The translations under genes were made by a program, and so were the position numbers. The notes under the pieces are model-generated. The model was not told the DNA's origin. It ran no database searches and saw nothing but the letters and a program-made list of their open reading frames with translations. Shown piece after piece: positions 1 through 6,419 of a stretch of 6,818 nt of DNA. Every line of letters starts with the position of its first letter. The stretch's first letter is position 1. This stretch comes from Myxococcales bacterium (lineage in GTDB: Bacteria; Myxococcota; Polyangia; HGW-17; SLPX01): contig SLPX01000108.1 in assembly GCA_007131745.1 (NCBI GenBank), forward strand, positions 1-6,818, read 5' to 3'.

Positions 1-111
1 CCCGCCATCCTGACCGAACCGGACGGTACAACCTGGTACACGGACTGGAGCTGCTTTCTCATCCCTGACGGCTGGGACATGTTGGAGGTCCCGGACGGAA
101 CACCCGAATGC
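1..111 (+). repeat. Direct repeat copy 1, 111 bp exact
   Basis: This stretch is identical base for base to 424-534, including third codon positions. The period is 423 bp, exactly 141 codons, so both copies are in the same reading frame. It encodes the end of a module (PAILTEPDGT to DGTPEC). The copy touches the left edge, so the repeat may extend further left. Identity stops just after the Cys codon at 109-111. Confidence 0.95.
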
Positions 112-549
112 GGGGAAGAGTCCGAGTATGATCCCTGTGAAGACAAGAGTTGCGGCGAAGAATGCACCCTGTGCGACCCTGCAGATCCCGATTGCGTCGA
201 AACAGGCGAATCCAAGTTCTGCAACATGGACGGAGTTTGCGAAGCGACCATTCCGGACTGCGAACCCGATTGCATCGACCTATCCGTTTCTGAATGTGAG
301 GCCGCGGGCTGCGAACTTTTCATGGCCTTTCCATACGACGAGACGGAAGAATGCCGCCTCGAAGAAGAAACACCTGCTTTCTGTAGAGCAGACCCGGACA
401 TTGTCTGTTTCTGGGAGGGCCATCCCGCCATCCTGACCGAACCGGACGGTACAACCTGGTACACGGACTGGAGCTGCTTTCTCATCCCTGACGGCTGGGA
501 CATGTTGGAGGTCCCGGACGGAACACCCGAATGCAATGATTCTCCCTGA
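1..549 (+). CDS. Cysteine-rich acidic modular protein, C-terminal fragment
   Basis: The frame is open from the left edge to the TGA at 547-549, so 182 C-terminal residues are visible and the start lies outside the window. They hold 18 cysteines and many Asp, Glu and Pro residues, which is typical of an exported, disulfide-bonded or metal-binding surface protein; no membrane segment or sorting signal is visible at the C-terminus. Two module types can be seen. The first (about residues 38-75) has closely spaced cysteines in the pattern SCGEECTLCDPADPDC followed by KFCNMDGVC. The second (about residues 80-170) is a longer module with scattered cysteines that ends in IPDGW. From memory, similar module pairs occur in large cysteine-rich proteins of Myxococcota-like bacteria, but I cannot name a domain family. 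The segment ending in IPDGW occurs twice, at residues 1-37 and 142-178, with identical DNA. An internal ATG at 79 is only a methionine within the repeat, not a plausible start. Function unknown. Confidence 0.8.
   Translation, partial: PAILTEPDGTTWYTDWSCFLIPDGWDMLEVPDGTPECGEESEYDPCEDKSCGEECTLCDPADPDCVETGESKFCNMDGVCEATIPDCEPDCIDLSVSECEAAGCELFMAFPYDETEECRLEEETPAFCRADPDIVCFWEGHPAILTEPDGTTWYTDWSCFLIPDGWDMLEVPDGTPECNDSP
424..534 (+). repeat. Direct repeat copy 2, 111 bp exact
   Basis: Second copy of the segment at 1-111. After the shared Pro-Glu-Cys it diverges at once into four residues (NDSP) and the stop codon, whereas copy 1 runs on into another cysteine-rich module. This is therefore the terminal unit of the protein. 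Perfect identity at the DNA level points to recent duplication or gene conversion. Confidence 0.95.
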
Positions 550-592
550 ATATCCAGCGGGATCCCCCTTCACCGGAAAATTCTTTTTTGGT

Positions 593-1309
593 TTATTCCT
601 GTTTCACACGGGCGACAGCGACCAAAGCCGGCCTTACAAGCTCTTCTCCCAGAACATATCCATTTTTGAAGACCTCTACTATTTTTCCATCCTTTGATGG
701 ATCATCGGTTTCTTCCATTGAAACTGCTTCATGCACCCGGGGATCAAAGGATTCACCCCGGGCGGCCACACGTTTCATGCCTTCGGCAAAAAGCTTTTTC
801 TCAAACTCAATGCCGACCATTTCTATCCCTTGAACAAAACCCTGCGCTCCATCGATCTTCCTTGCTGAATCCAGGCTCATTTCCAGCATATCCAGCACTT
901 CCAGCAGTTCCCCAAGTATTCTCCTTTTTTCTATATTAATGTTCTTCTCGTATTCACGAGCCAGTCTTTCCTTTGTCCGCTCCCATTCGACTTGAACCTC
1001 TTCCTTGTATGCCTTCACATATTCGGCCAGCCTCTGTTCTGCTTCCTTGACCCGTTCTTCCAGCTTTTGTACGTAAGTAGGCTTATCTGATAAAGACGTT
1101 TCGTCGGTTTCATCTTCGCTATCATCTTCGTCGACCCAAAATCTTCTGTCCCTGAATTTAAACTTGGTTTCAGAATCATCCTCATTTGGGTCGTTTTCAA
1201 CATCTATGATGTCCGCGAGTTTTCCCCCGGTTTCGTTTTCTTTGCCAAGATCTGTTTCCTCAACCGGAAGATCTCTTCCGTTTCTTTCTTCACTGTTGAT
1301 TTCTCTCAT
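593..1309 (-). CDS. grpE: GrpE, nucleotide exchange factor of DnaK
   Basis: Cytoplasmic co-chaperone that acts as a dimer to release ADP from the Hsp70 protein DnaK. The predicted protein has 238 residues. Residues 1-78 form a very acidic, probably disordered N-terminus. Residues about 79-150 are a charged heptad-like helix typical of the long GrpE dimer coiled coil. The C-terminal beta domain carries the family signature: FDPRVHEAV (188-196), then GKIVEVFKNGY (208-218), then EELVRPALVAVA (222-233). The frame is open further upstream, to an ATG at 1432, but that would overlap the end of the preceding gene and adds sequence unlike GrpE. The ATG at 1307-1309 has a good ribosome binding site and starts a normal-length protein. 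The gene follows the DUF2723 gene by 112 bp in the same direction and converges on the cysteine-rich gene. No dnaK, dnaJ or hrcA is present in the window. Family assignment is firm; the extra length of the acidic tail is the only oddity. Confidence 0.95.
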   Translation of the reverse strand: MREINSEERNGRDLPVEETDLGKENETGGKLADIIDVENDPNEDDSETKFKFRDRRFWVDEDDSEDETDETSLSDKPTYVQKLEERVKEAEQRLAEYVKAYKEEVQVEWERTKERLAREYEKNINIEKRRILGELLEVLDMLEMSLDSARKIDGAQGFVQGIEMVGIEFEKKLFAEGMKRVAARGESFDPRVHEAVSMEETDDPSKDGKIVEVFKNGYVLGEELVRPALVAVARVKQE

Positions 1310-1314
1310 GAAAG

Positions 1315-1322
1315 CACCTCTC
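1315..1322 (-). promoter_or_regulatory. Ribosome binding site of grpE
   Basis: On the minus strand this reads GGAGAGGTG-like purine sequence (GGAGAGGT plus G) ending 5 bases before the ATG at 1309. It decides between this start and the upstream in-frame ATG at 1432. Confidence 0.7.
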
Positions 1323-1356
1323 CAAAAGGGAGTTTTCCGCCATGATCTTCGAGGGA

Positions 1357-1384
1357 AATATAAGTTCTCCGCAAAATAAATCAA
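1357..1384 (-). promoter_or_regulatory. Candidate sigma-70 type promoter for grpE
   Basis: On the minus strand a TTGATT box (1384-1379, 4 of 6 to TTGACA) is followed after 16 bases by TATATT (1362-1357, 5 of 6 to TATAAT). It lies in the gap between the DUF2723 stop and grpE and would give a leader of about 40 bases. I see no CIRCE inverted repeat here. The match alone is only suggestive. Confidence 0.4.
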
Positions 1385-1390
1385 CTCACC

Positions 1391-1413
1391 CCGGTCCGGC
1401 AATCTCCGACCGG
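1391..1413 (-). terminator. Hairpin after the DUF2723 gene, possible weak terminator
   Basis: CCGGTC (1413-1408 on the minus strand) pairs with GACCGG (1396-1391). A further GG/CC pair sits inside it with one bulged base, around a short loop. It begins 8 bases past the stop codon of the DUF2723 gene. It is not followed directly by a T run: the T-rich stretch starts about 10 bases later and is interrupted. It could be a weak or Rho-assisted terminator, or an mRNA-stabilising stem if grpE is co-transcribed. Confidence 0.35.
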
Positions 1414-1421
1414 ATCGTGAT

Positions 1422-3338
1422 CTACCTTCCACAGCGTTTCAGCAGTGGTTTCAGCATGGGATCATGGGGGGCTATGGCAGACGCAAGCGAAGCGGCCGGG
1501 CCGGCAAGGTTGCATCTTCCCTGTTTTTCGAGAAGCCAAAGCGCCTGGTAACCCCTCCACAACAGAAACCGTTGCACACCATCTTCATGCAAAAACGGTT
1601 TACTCGTCTCAAGGACCCTTTGCCAAGCTTCAATGTTCTTCTCTTCTACCCGATCCTCTGGAGCGTATGGATCCAGCTTGAACCACAAACCTTGAGGCTG
1701 CAACCGATCCAAAACCACCGCACCCAACGGATCCGCCGGATTGTTATCGGGTTCCACAATCACCGGCCGGAATTTCGCCAATTGCAAAAGCGCTCGGTCG
1801 GCAGCACCCCTCTTGTGAAGTTTTTTCAACATGAATGCAGCATCCGGCCACCTGCTTTCAAGCTGTTTAAGCCGTCCCGGCAAGTTTACGTTCTGTCTAT
1901 AGACAGCAACTACATCGGGACGCTTTCCACAAACCACAATTCCGTACCAAAGTCCGAATACGGTTTCATGGTATCCGGCCAGAAAAACCGCGGACGGAGG
2001 CAGGTTTGCAAACATAAGCTCATTCAACTCGAATCGGGCCCAGGAACCGGAATCCTCAACCGCATCCAGTCCCTTGTTCAGTGTCACGGGAACACCCACC
2101 AATAATAAACTAAGTACTACAAATAGACCGGTCCGCACTTTTTTACCTGAACCGTCTCCCCATTTCCTGATAAACGCGGCAGCGGCCAGAGCAGCAGGAA
2201 CACATGATACAGCGGCTGTAAGGAAAAGAAATGTAAGCATATAACCCAGCGAATCCGGGTTTGCAGGACTGAAAGCACCCACCAGGCAGGCCAGAGCGGA
2301 AGCCGTAAACCAAGTCAAAATCAAAACTCCCAATGGAAGGAATGCTTTCTTCCGTAAAAGAAGATACATGCCCAAAACAGCGAAAAGAAGCACGATCCAG
2401 CCGAGATCGAAAACAACCTGTCCCATGAATACAGGGAAACGATCGGAAAAACCCTGTTCAATTGTTTGAGTAGCGGTCGGGGTAAAAATTTGTGCGGAAA
2501 ACGTCCAAAATGCTCTTCCCAGAGTGTCCGGTCGCCCCCAGTTAACCAAGGGTTCGGCTCCCGCCCTGAGGGGCAAATAAGACAAAACGGCAAGCCCTGA
2601 AAAAAGCGCGCACAACCACATCGAAAACGCCCTTATGGGGTGGGCGGAGTTTTTTTTGAACGCTCCTAAAAAAACAAAGATCGTCGCGGGCACACCAACG
2701 GCAAGCGCCAAAAGGTGATGATTCGACAATGCCAGGCCGAAACTCACGCCTCCCGCCCATAAGGGTCCGACGCGTCCGTTTTTCCACCAGCGAACCAATC
2801 CAAAACAACCTCCAAGGCAAAGAGCCAGATTCATGGCGTAGACTTCGGCTCTCACCCCTTGGAGCAAAGCGGAACCCGTCACACTAAACATCAAAACAGC
2901 TGCAAAAGAAGGGAGTATCGTGATTATTCCCATGTCCGCGGGAGAAATATCCGAAAACCAAACGCGAACACATTGATTCAAAACCTCATGTATAAATCCA
3001 ACTCCCATGGCGGCTGCAAAAGCCAGAGCCAGACCCGATGCCAGGTTCACTCTAAAAGCCACTGTTCCAAGGGGAATAAAAGAACAGAGTTTTCCAAACA
3101 ATGATGGAAGCGGATGTCCCGGCGGGTGCGCTATTCCAAGCTCAAAAGAACTGGCGACAAATTCTCCCGTATCCAGCCATCCCAATTCAGGAGCGGCCAA
3201 CACAAGTGTCAAAACCGCCACCAAAATGGAAGCCAAAAGAGACAACCAGGAAATCAACTCCGGTTCGTATCGAATTTTATATGCTGTATCCATTTTCTGC
3301 ATCCGGCCACGACTCACAATTTCTGCTTCAAGCTGCAT
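1422..3338 (-). CDS. DUF2723 polytopic membrane protein, TMEM260-like putative protein O-mannosyltransferase
   Basis: A 638-residue integral membrane protein. The N-terminal half carries the DUF2723 hallmarks: LDTGEF (55-60) followed by GIAHPPGHPLPSLFG (68-82), RVNLASG (96-102), the VRAEVYAMN segment (162-170) and a later SNHHLLALA segment. The remaining sequence to about residue 410 holds many hydrophobic helices. The last 220 or so residues are mostly soluble and include a YHETVFGLWYG...KRPDVVAVY stretch, which is also typical of the family. The family has a GT-C-like architecture, and its human member TMEM260 is a protein O-mannosyltransferase. In bacteria the substrate is generally unknown; a polyprenyl-linked sugar donor and transfer on the outer face of the inner membrane are inferred. 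Asp56 and Glu59 in the first external loop are candidate catalytic acids. The start is uncertain: ATGs at 3338, 3302 and 3293 are all in frame, none with a strong ribosome binding site, and the one at 3293 still keeps the first helix (about residues 29-49). Confidence 0.85.
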   Translation of the reverse strand: MQLEAEIVSRGRMQKMDTAYKIRYEPELISWLSLLASILVAVLTLVLAAPELGWLDTGEFVASSFELGIAHPPGHPLPSLFGKLCSFIPLGTVAFRVNLASGLALAFAAAMGVGFIHEVLNQCVRVWFSDISPADMGIITILPSFAAVLMFSVTGSALLQGVRAEVYAMNLALCLGGCFGLVRWWKNGRVGPLWAGGVSFGLALSNHHLLALAVGVPATIFVFLGAFKKNSAHPIRAFSMWLCALFSGLAVLSYLPLRAGAEPLVNWGRPDTLGRAFWTFSAQIFTPTATQTIEQGFSDRFPVFMGQVVFDLGWIVLLFAVLGMYLLLRKKAFLPLGVLILTWFTASALACLVGAFSPANPDSLGYMLTFLFLTAAVSCVPAALAAAAFIRKWGDGSGKKVRTGLFVVLSLLLVGVPVTLNKGLDAVEDSGSWARFELNELMFANLPPSAVFLAGYHETVFGLWYGIVVCGKRPDVVAVYRQNVNLPGRLKQLESRWPDAAFMLKKLHKRGAADRALLQLAKFRPVIVEPDNNPADPLGAVVLDRLQPQGLWFKLDPYAPEDRVEEKNIEAWQRVLETSKPFLHEDGVQRFLLWRGYQALWLLEKQGRCNLAGPAASLASAIAPHDPMLKPLLKRCGR

Positions 3339-3450
3339 GAAAGATCAACCCGATCCGGTTTCGCCGCTTCTCTTGGCAAAAATACGGTAAAGTGGTAACA
3401 GCAAAGCATTCTTCGTCGCACCATAGTGATCAATAATAAAGGCGTTTTCA
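3339..3450. promoter_or_regulatory. Divergent intergenic region between the DUF2723 gene and the sigma-54 regulator
   Basis: This 112-bp gap must hold signals for two divergent genes unless transcripts enter from elsewhere. On the plus strand TTGGCA (3373-3378) resembles a -35 box, but the sequence 17 bases on (TAACAG) matches TATAAT at only 3 of 6 positions. AAAGG at 3438-3442 is a plausible ribosome binding site, 8 bases before the ATG at 3451. I see no GG-N10-GC sigma-54 promoter and no long inverted repeat that would serve as an operator. On the minus strand no convincing promoter stands out. Confidence 0.3.
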
Positions 3451-5034
3451 ATGAACGAAACAAACGACACAGGACAAGATCATGGAAGTACCCGGATAGA
3501 TTTAAAGAAGTATCCGATTCTGGTAGTCGACGACGAGCAGGATAACCTGGACGCGTTTTGTTTCAATTTCCGTCGGCTTTTTACCCTACACACGGCCGGC
3601 TCAGGCCAAGAAGCCCTTGAAAAGCTTGAGGAAAATGACTTCGCTGTCTTGATCACCGACCAGAGAATGCCCGGAATGACAGGAGTTGAGCTTCTCAAGA
3701 AAGCACATGAACTTCGCCCTATGGCACTCGGCATCCTCTTGACCGCGTACAAAGACGTGGATGTGGTGATTGAGGCCCTGCATCTTGGTCACGTACACCG
3801 TTACATATCAAAACCATGGGATTCCAGGGAGATGCAAAGCGTTATGCATCAGGCGATAGAACACTATCACCTAAAAAAACAAAATCTTTTTCTTGAAGGC
3901 CGACTGAGAGAATATGCCGGTTACCTGGAAAGAGAAGCGCACGGTGCATTCAATTTCGGTCGCATTGTCGGAAGGGCCGAATCTTTTCGACAGGTCTTGA
4001 CGCGTGTAGAACAAGTGGCTTCCACCAACTCATCAGTCCTTCTCCGGGGTGAAACCGGAACCGGAAAAGAACTGGTTGCACACGCCATTCATATCAACAG
4101 CCCAAGACACGAACATCCCTTTGTAAAAGTGAATTGCGCATCTCTGGCCCCGGGCGTATTGGAAAGCGAACTATTCGGTCATGAAAAAGGCTCTTTTACA
4201 GGAGCCGTATCCCGCCATCTGGGCAGGTTTGAACTTGCAAACGGTGGAACGCTTTTTTTGGACGAGATCGGGGATCTTCCGATGGAAGTGCAGATCAAGA
4301 TTCTCCGGGTCCTCCAGGAAAGAGAATTCGAGCGTATCGGGGGCAGGGATACCATCAAAACGGATGTTCGAGTTATTTCAGCTACGAACAGAAACCTTGA
4401 AGATCTAATCTCACAAGGTTTTTTCCGTCAGGATCTATACTATCGCCTCAATGTTTTTCCAATATTCCTTCCCCCTTTAAGGGAGAGAAGAGAAGATATC
4501 TCAGACCTTGTCGCTCATTTTCTGGAAAAATTCAGCCTCTCCACAGGCAAACTCCTTAAAAACATTAGCCCAGACGCTCTCGCTATGCTCGAAGAGTATT
4601 CTTGGCCCGGAAACGTCCGGGAGTTGGAAAACGTAATTGAACGGGCAATCATCGTAGCGGAAAAAGAAATTATCACTGCAAATTGCTTGGAATTCGGACC
4701 CGCACCCGCCGCTCCAAATCATTCTCACCACAATCTGAACAGCGGCCGTGTGAGAATATCCGGTGCTTCGAACACACATCAAACTTCGACGCCGGATGTT
4801 TTAGACGGGGTGAAAGGAAGCGATTACATCAGTTCCGGCCATACAACAGCACTTACAAAAAGGCTGGAAGAAGAAGAACAAAAAGAAATCATACGAGCAA
4901 TCGAAAACAACCGCGGAAACATAGCGGCCGCGGCCAGGGAACTCAAACTGAACCGCTCTACGCTCTATTACAGGCTCAGAAAGTACAGCCTCGAACATCT
5001 TCTTCCCTCTCGTATCGCCCCCCCCATTCATTGA
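3451..5034 (+). CDS. Sigma-54-dependent response regulator, receiver-AAA+-Fis HTH
   Basis: A 527-residue NtrC-type transcription activator. The receiver domain (about 20-140) has the acidic pair Asp27/Asp28, phosphoacceptor Asp70 in LITDQRMPGMTG, Thr98 and Lys121 in YISKPWD, so it should be phosphorylated by a histidine kinase. A helical linker follows (about 127-165). The AAA+ domain (about 170-400) has Walker A GETGTGKE (200-207), the sigma-54-contacting loop GSFTGA (247-252), Walker B TLFLDEI (267-273) and WPGNVREL (385-392). A low-complexity stretch rich in Ser, His, Thr and Asn (about 403-465) leads to a Fis-type helix-turn-helix (about 470-512). All catalytic motifs are intact, so it is probably an active ATPase that remodels sigma-54 RNA polymerase. 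The receiver, with DQRMPGMTGVELL and RYISKPWD, looks more like those fused to HD-GYP phosphodiesterases than the usual NtrC receiver. No kinase gene is adjacent. It is divergent from the DUF2723 gene, and its targets cannot be read from the window. Confidence 0.95.
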   Translation: MNETNDTGQDHGSTRIDLKKYPILVVDDEQDNLDAFCFNFRRLFTLHTAGSGQEALEKLEENDFAVLITDQRMPGMTGVELLKKAHELRPMALGILLTAYKDVDVVIEALHLGHVHRYISKPWDSREMQSVMHQAIEHYHLKKQNLFLEGRLREYAGYLEREAHGAFNFGRIVGRAESFRQVLTRVEQVASTNSSVLLRGETGTGKELVAHAIHINSPRHEHPFVKVNCASLAPGVLESELFGHEKGSFTGAVSRHLGRFELANGGTLFLDEIGDLPMEVQIKILRVLQEREFERIGGRDTIKTDVRVISATNRNLEDLISQGFFRQDLYYRLNVFPIFLPPLRERREDISDLVAHFLEKFSLSTGKLLKNISPDALAMLEEYSWPGNVRELENVIERAIIVAEKEIITANCLEFGPAPAAPNHSHHNLNSGRVRISGASNTHQTSTPDVLDGVKGSDYISSGHTTALTKRLEEEEQKEIIRAIENNRGNIAAAARELKLNRSTLYYRLRKYSLEHLLPSRIAPPIH

Positions 5035-5047
5035 TTTGCAAAAAGTC

Positions 5048-5545
5048 TTATTCAAGAGATGCGTCCGGCCAGTCCAGTATCACGCCGATTCGCCCCCTCA
5101 CTTCCGCCGTGTTTCCGTCACAATCCCTCACCTTCAATATCACTTGAATCGGTCGATCTGTAATGACTCTCACCTTCATCAATGGTTCCTCCCAACCGCC
5201 CTCTACCAATTCCACCGGGCGATCCAGTGTCCACTGAAACGAAACTCCCCCGGGACAATCTTGTTCAGGACCCGAACCATCACCGGTTTTGTCACATCCT
5301 TCAGGGTGATCCAGTTCGTCACAAGAACTTCGGCCGTCCAAAGTTACAAGGGTCATTACGTTCACGGGTATGTACCTGGGCTCAATGCTGAGTCTTGCCA
5401 CCGGGGGATGACCCGTTTCGGTTGAGCATCCGGAAAGAAATACCAACACGGCGGCAAAGGGTAAAAACCATGATCCGACCATCATGAGCATTGCGACGAA
5501 AATCGCCTTGTCTTCTTCATTTTGCTGATGCATTCCGCTTCTCAT
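5048..5545 (-). CDS. Predicted lipoprotein with one PKD/Ig-like domain
   Basis: A 165-residue protein. A hydrophobic stretch (about 15-37) ends in the lipobox LSGC with the lipidated cysteine at 40, so the mature chain should be membrane-anchored, with Ser at +2. Residues about 48-157 look like a single beta-sandwich of the PKD type: VTLDGRSSCD (67-76), FQWTL (103-107) and LKVRDCDGNTAEVRG (137-151). Four cysteines (75, 84, 97, 142) in the domain could form disulfides. PKD domains usually mediate protein or carbohydrate contacts at the surface; the partner is unknown. The start is doubtful. The leader of 40 residues is long, with a nearly neutral polar front, and the ATG at 5545 lacks a clear ribosome binding site; the ATGs of Met5 or Met19 are alternatives. 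An in-frame stop just upstream rules out a longer protein. The stop codon lies 13 bp from that of the convergent regulator gene. It may be the last gene of the ABC-transporter cluster upstream. Confidence 0.7.
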   Translation of the reverse strand: MRSGMHQQNEEDKAIFVAMLMMVGSWFLPFAAVLVFLSGCSTETGHPPVARLSIEPRYIPVNVMTLVTLDGRSSCDELDHPEGCDKTGDGSGPEQDCPGGVSFQWTLDRPVELVEGGWEEPLMKVRVITDRPIQVILKVRDCDGNTAEVRGRIGVILDWPDASLE

Positions 5546-5621
5546 TGCCGGGGGGCCTCATTCTCACCCGCTCTCCATCTTTTGCGCCCATATGAAGAGC
5601 CAATATTGTGTATTATGTGAT

Positions 5622-6371
5622 TCAAGCAAGATGAAGACCCATCATCCAAAAAAGCAAACCCAGCACTATGACCGCTCCGTAGAAAACCGCTCGCTTCGCA
5701 TGGAGTTTATCCTCAGGAGTAATGGCCCTGTAAGCAAAGGCAAAACCTCCGCCGATCCAAACAACAAGTCCCAATATCGCCACCAGTGACCATCCGACCG
5801 AAGGCGCAGTGGTTTTTTCCAACTGCTCGAGGTGCCACTTTTTCAGCTTTTCTCTTGCTTCCCTTGGATCAACTCGTTGATCGGAATCCGGCAAGCGATT
5901 TTCATCCAAATCCCCCTTTTCACCGGGAGTCTTTCTGGAGGCAAATGCCGGATGATGTTGAACCAGTTCATTTGAAATCCCTTTTTGGACCTGCTGGGCG
6001 GCCATCAGTTGAGCGATTTTAAGGTTGACGCGATCCAACCATCCCGCATGAGGCGTGTAAAAACTCCGACAGCCCAGAATCGCCCCTCGTATAGAGCGGT
6101 ACGCTTCCAAGGCCGTATCGCCGTCCCCCTTTCTTTCAGCCTCCCTCCCTATTTCCCACAGCGCCTTGTATGAACTGACAACATACGGATTGCCCGGAGC
6201 ATACCATCTGGCTGATCGCCGGAAGTGTACAAGCGCTGTTTTTACATTATCCGTTTTCAGCGCCTCCGCTCCCCGGTTGTATTCGACCCCTGAAGAATAC
6301 ACCACCCGGATCGAAGTCAACACAAGAAAACCTATGACCACCAATATGCTGATTATGATCTTTCTTTTCAA
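5622..6371 (-). CDS. Membrane-anchored helical-repeat (TPR-like) protein, TTG start
   Basis: A 249-residue protein of unknown function. It begins with a signal-anchor (KRK then a hydrophobic helix, about 5-26). Next comes a helical region (about 30-135) in which NRGAEALKTDNVKTALVHFR and a later GDGDTALEAYRS read like tetratricopeptide helices. Residues about 148-187 are a charged, probably flexible linker. Two more hydrophobic helices lie at about 193-214 and 229-246, separated by a short basic loop. The topology is therefore an N-terminal anchor, a repeat domain probably on the periplasmic side, and a C-terminal hairpin in the membrane. The start codon is TTG: no ATG or GTG lies in frame between it and the stop of the upstream gene, the next methionine is far inside, and a good ribosome binding site precedes it. 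It follows the ABC-2 permease gene by 48 bp in the same direction, so it probably works with that transporter, perhaps as an accessory or scaffold subunit. Confidence 0.75.
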   Translation of the reverse strand: MKRKIIISILVVIGFLVLTSIRVVYSSGVEYNRGAEALKTDNVKTALVHFRRSARWYAPGNPYVVSSYKALWEIGREAERKGDGDTALEAYRSIRGAILGCRSFYTPHAGWLDRVNLKIAQLMAAQQVQKGISNELVQHHPAFASRKTPGEKGDLDENRLPDSDQRVDPREAREKLKKWHLEQLEKTTAPSVGWSLVAILGLVVWIGGGFAFAYRAITPEDKLHAKRAVFYGAVIVLGLLFWMMGLHLA

Positions 6372-6375
6372 AAAA

Positions 6376-6382
6376 CTCTTCC
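6376..6382 (-). promoter_or_regulatory. Ribosome binding site for the TTG-initiated gene
   Basis: On the minus strand this reads GGAAGAG, 4 bases before the TTG at 6371. Together with the absence of any in-frame ATG or GTG down from the preceding stop (6420-6422), it supports TTG as the start codon. Confidence 0.65.
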
Positions 6383-6419
6383 TTTTTCCTAATCGCCTGG
6401 TGACCTGGTTTTTTCGACT

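Noticed and set aside
550..592. A bidirectional terminator between the cysteine-rich gene and grpE
   Set aside because: There is a short GGGATCCC palindrome and a T run at 584-589, but no stem with a proper loop leading into the T run on either strand.
1310..1421. CIRCE heat-shock operator upstream of grpE
   Set aside because: No TTAGCACTC-N9-GAGTGCTAA-like sequence is present; the only inverted repeat is the CCGGTC/GACCGG stem.
1310..1432. Longer grpE start at 1432
   Set aside because: It would overlap the end of the DUF2723 gene, adds 41 residues unlike GrpE, and lacks the ribosome binding site seen before the ATG at 1309.
1464..2105. A 213-codon open frame on the plus strand
   Set aside because: It lies wholly antisense to the well-supported DUF2723 gene. 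Its translation is basic, with no recognisable domain, and reads like a shadow frame.
2650..2673. T8 and A7 runs as a possible phase-variation switch in the DUF2723 gene
   Set aside because: The reading frame is intact through both runs and they encode ordinary residues. Runs of this length occur by chance in such composition.
3339..3450. A sigma-54 promoter or paired operator for the regulator
   Set aside because: TTGGCA at 3373 is not followed by GC at the required spacing, and no long inverted repeat was found.
4683..5147. A 154-codon plus-strand frame across the end of the regulator gene and into the lipoprotein gene
   Set aside because: It overlaps the helix-turn-helix coding region in another frame and the lipoprotein gene antisense. 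Its product is Arg/Ser/Thr-rich and without domain features.
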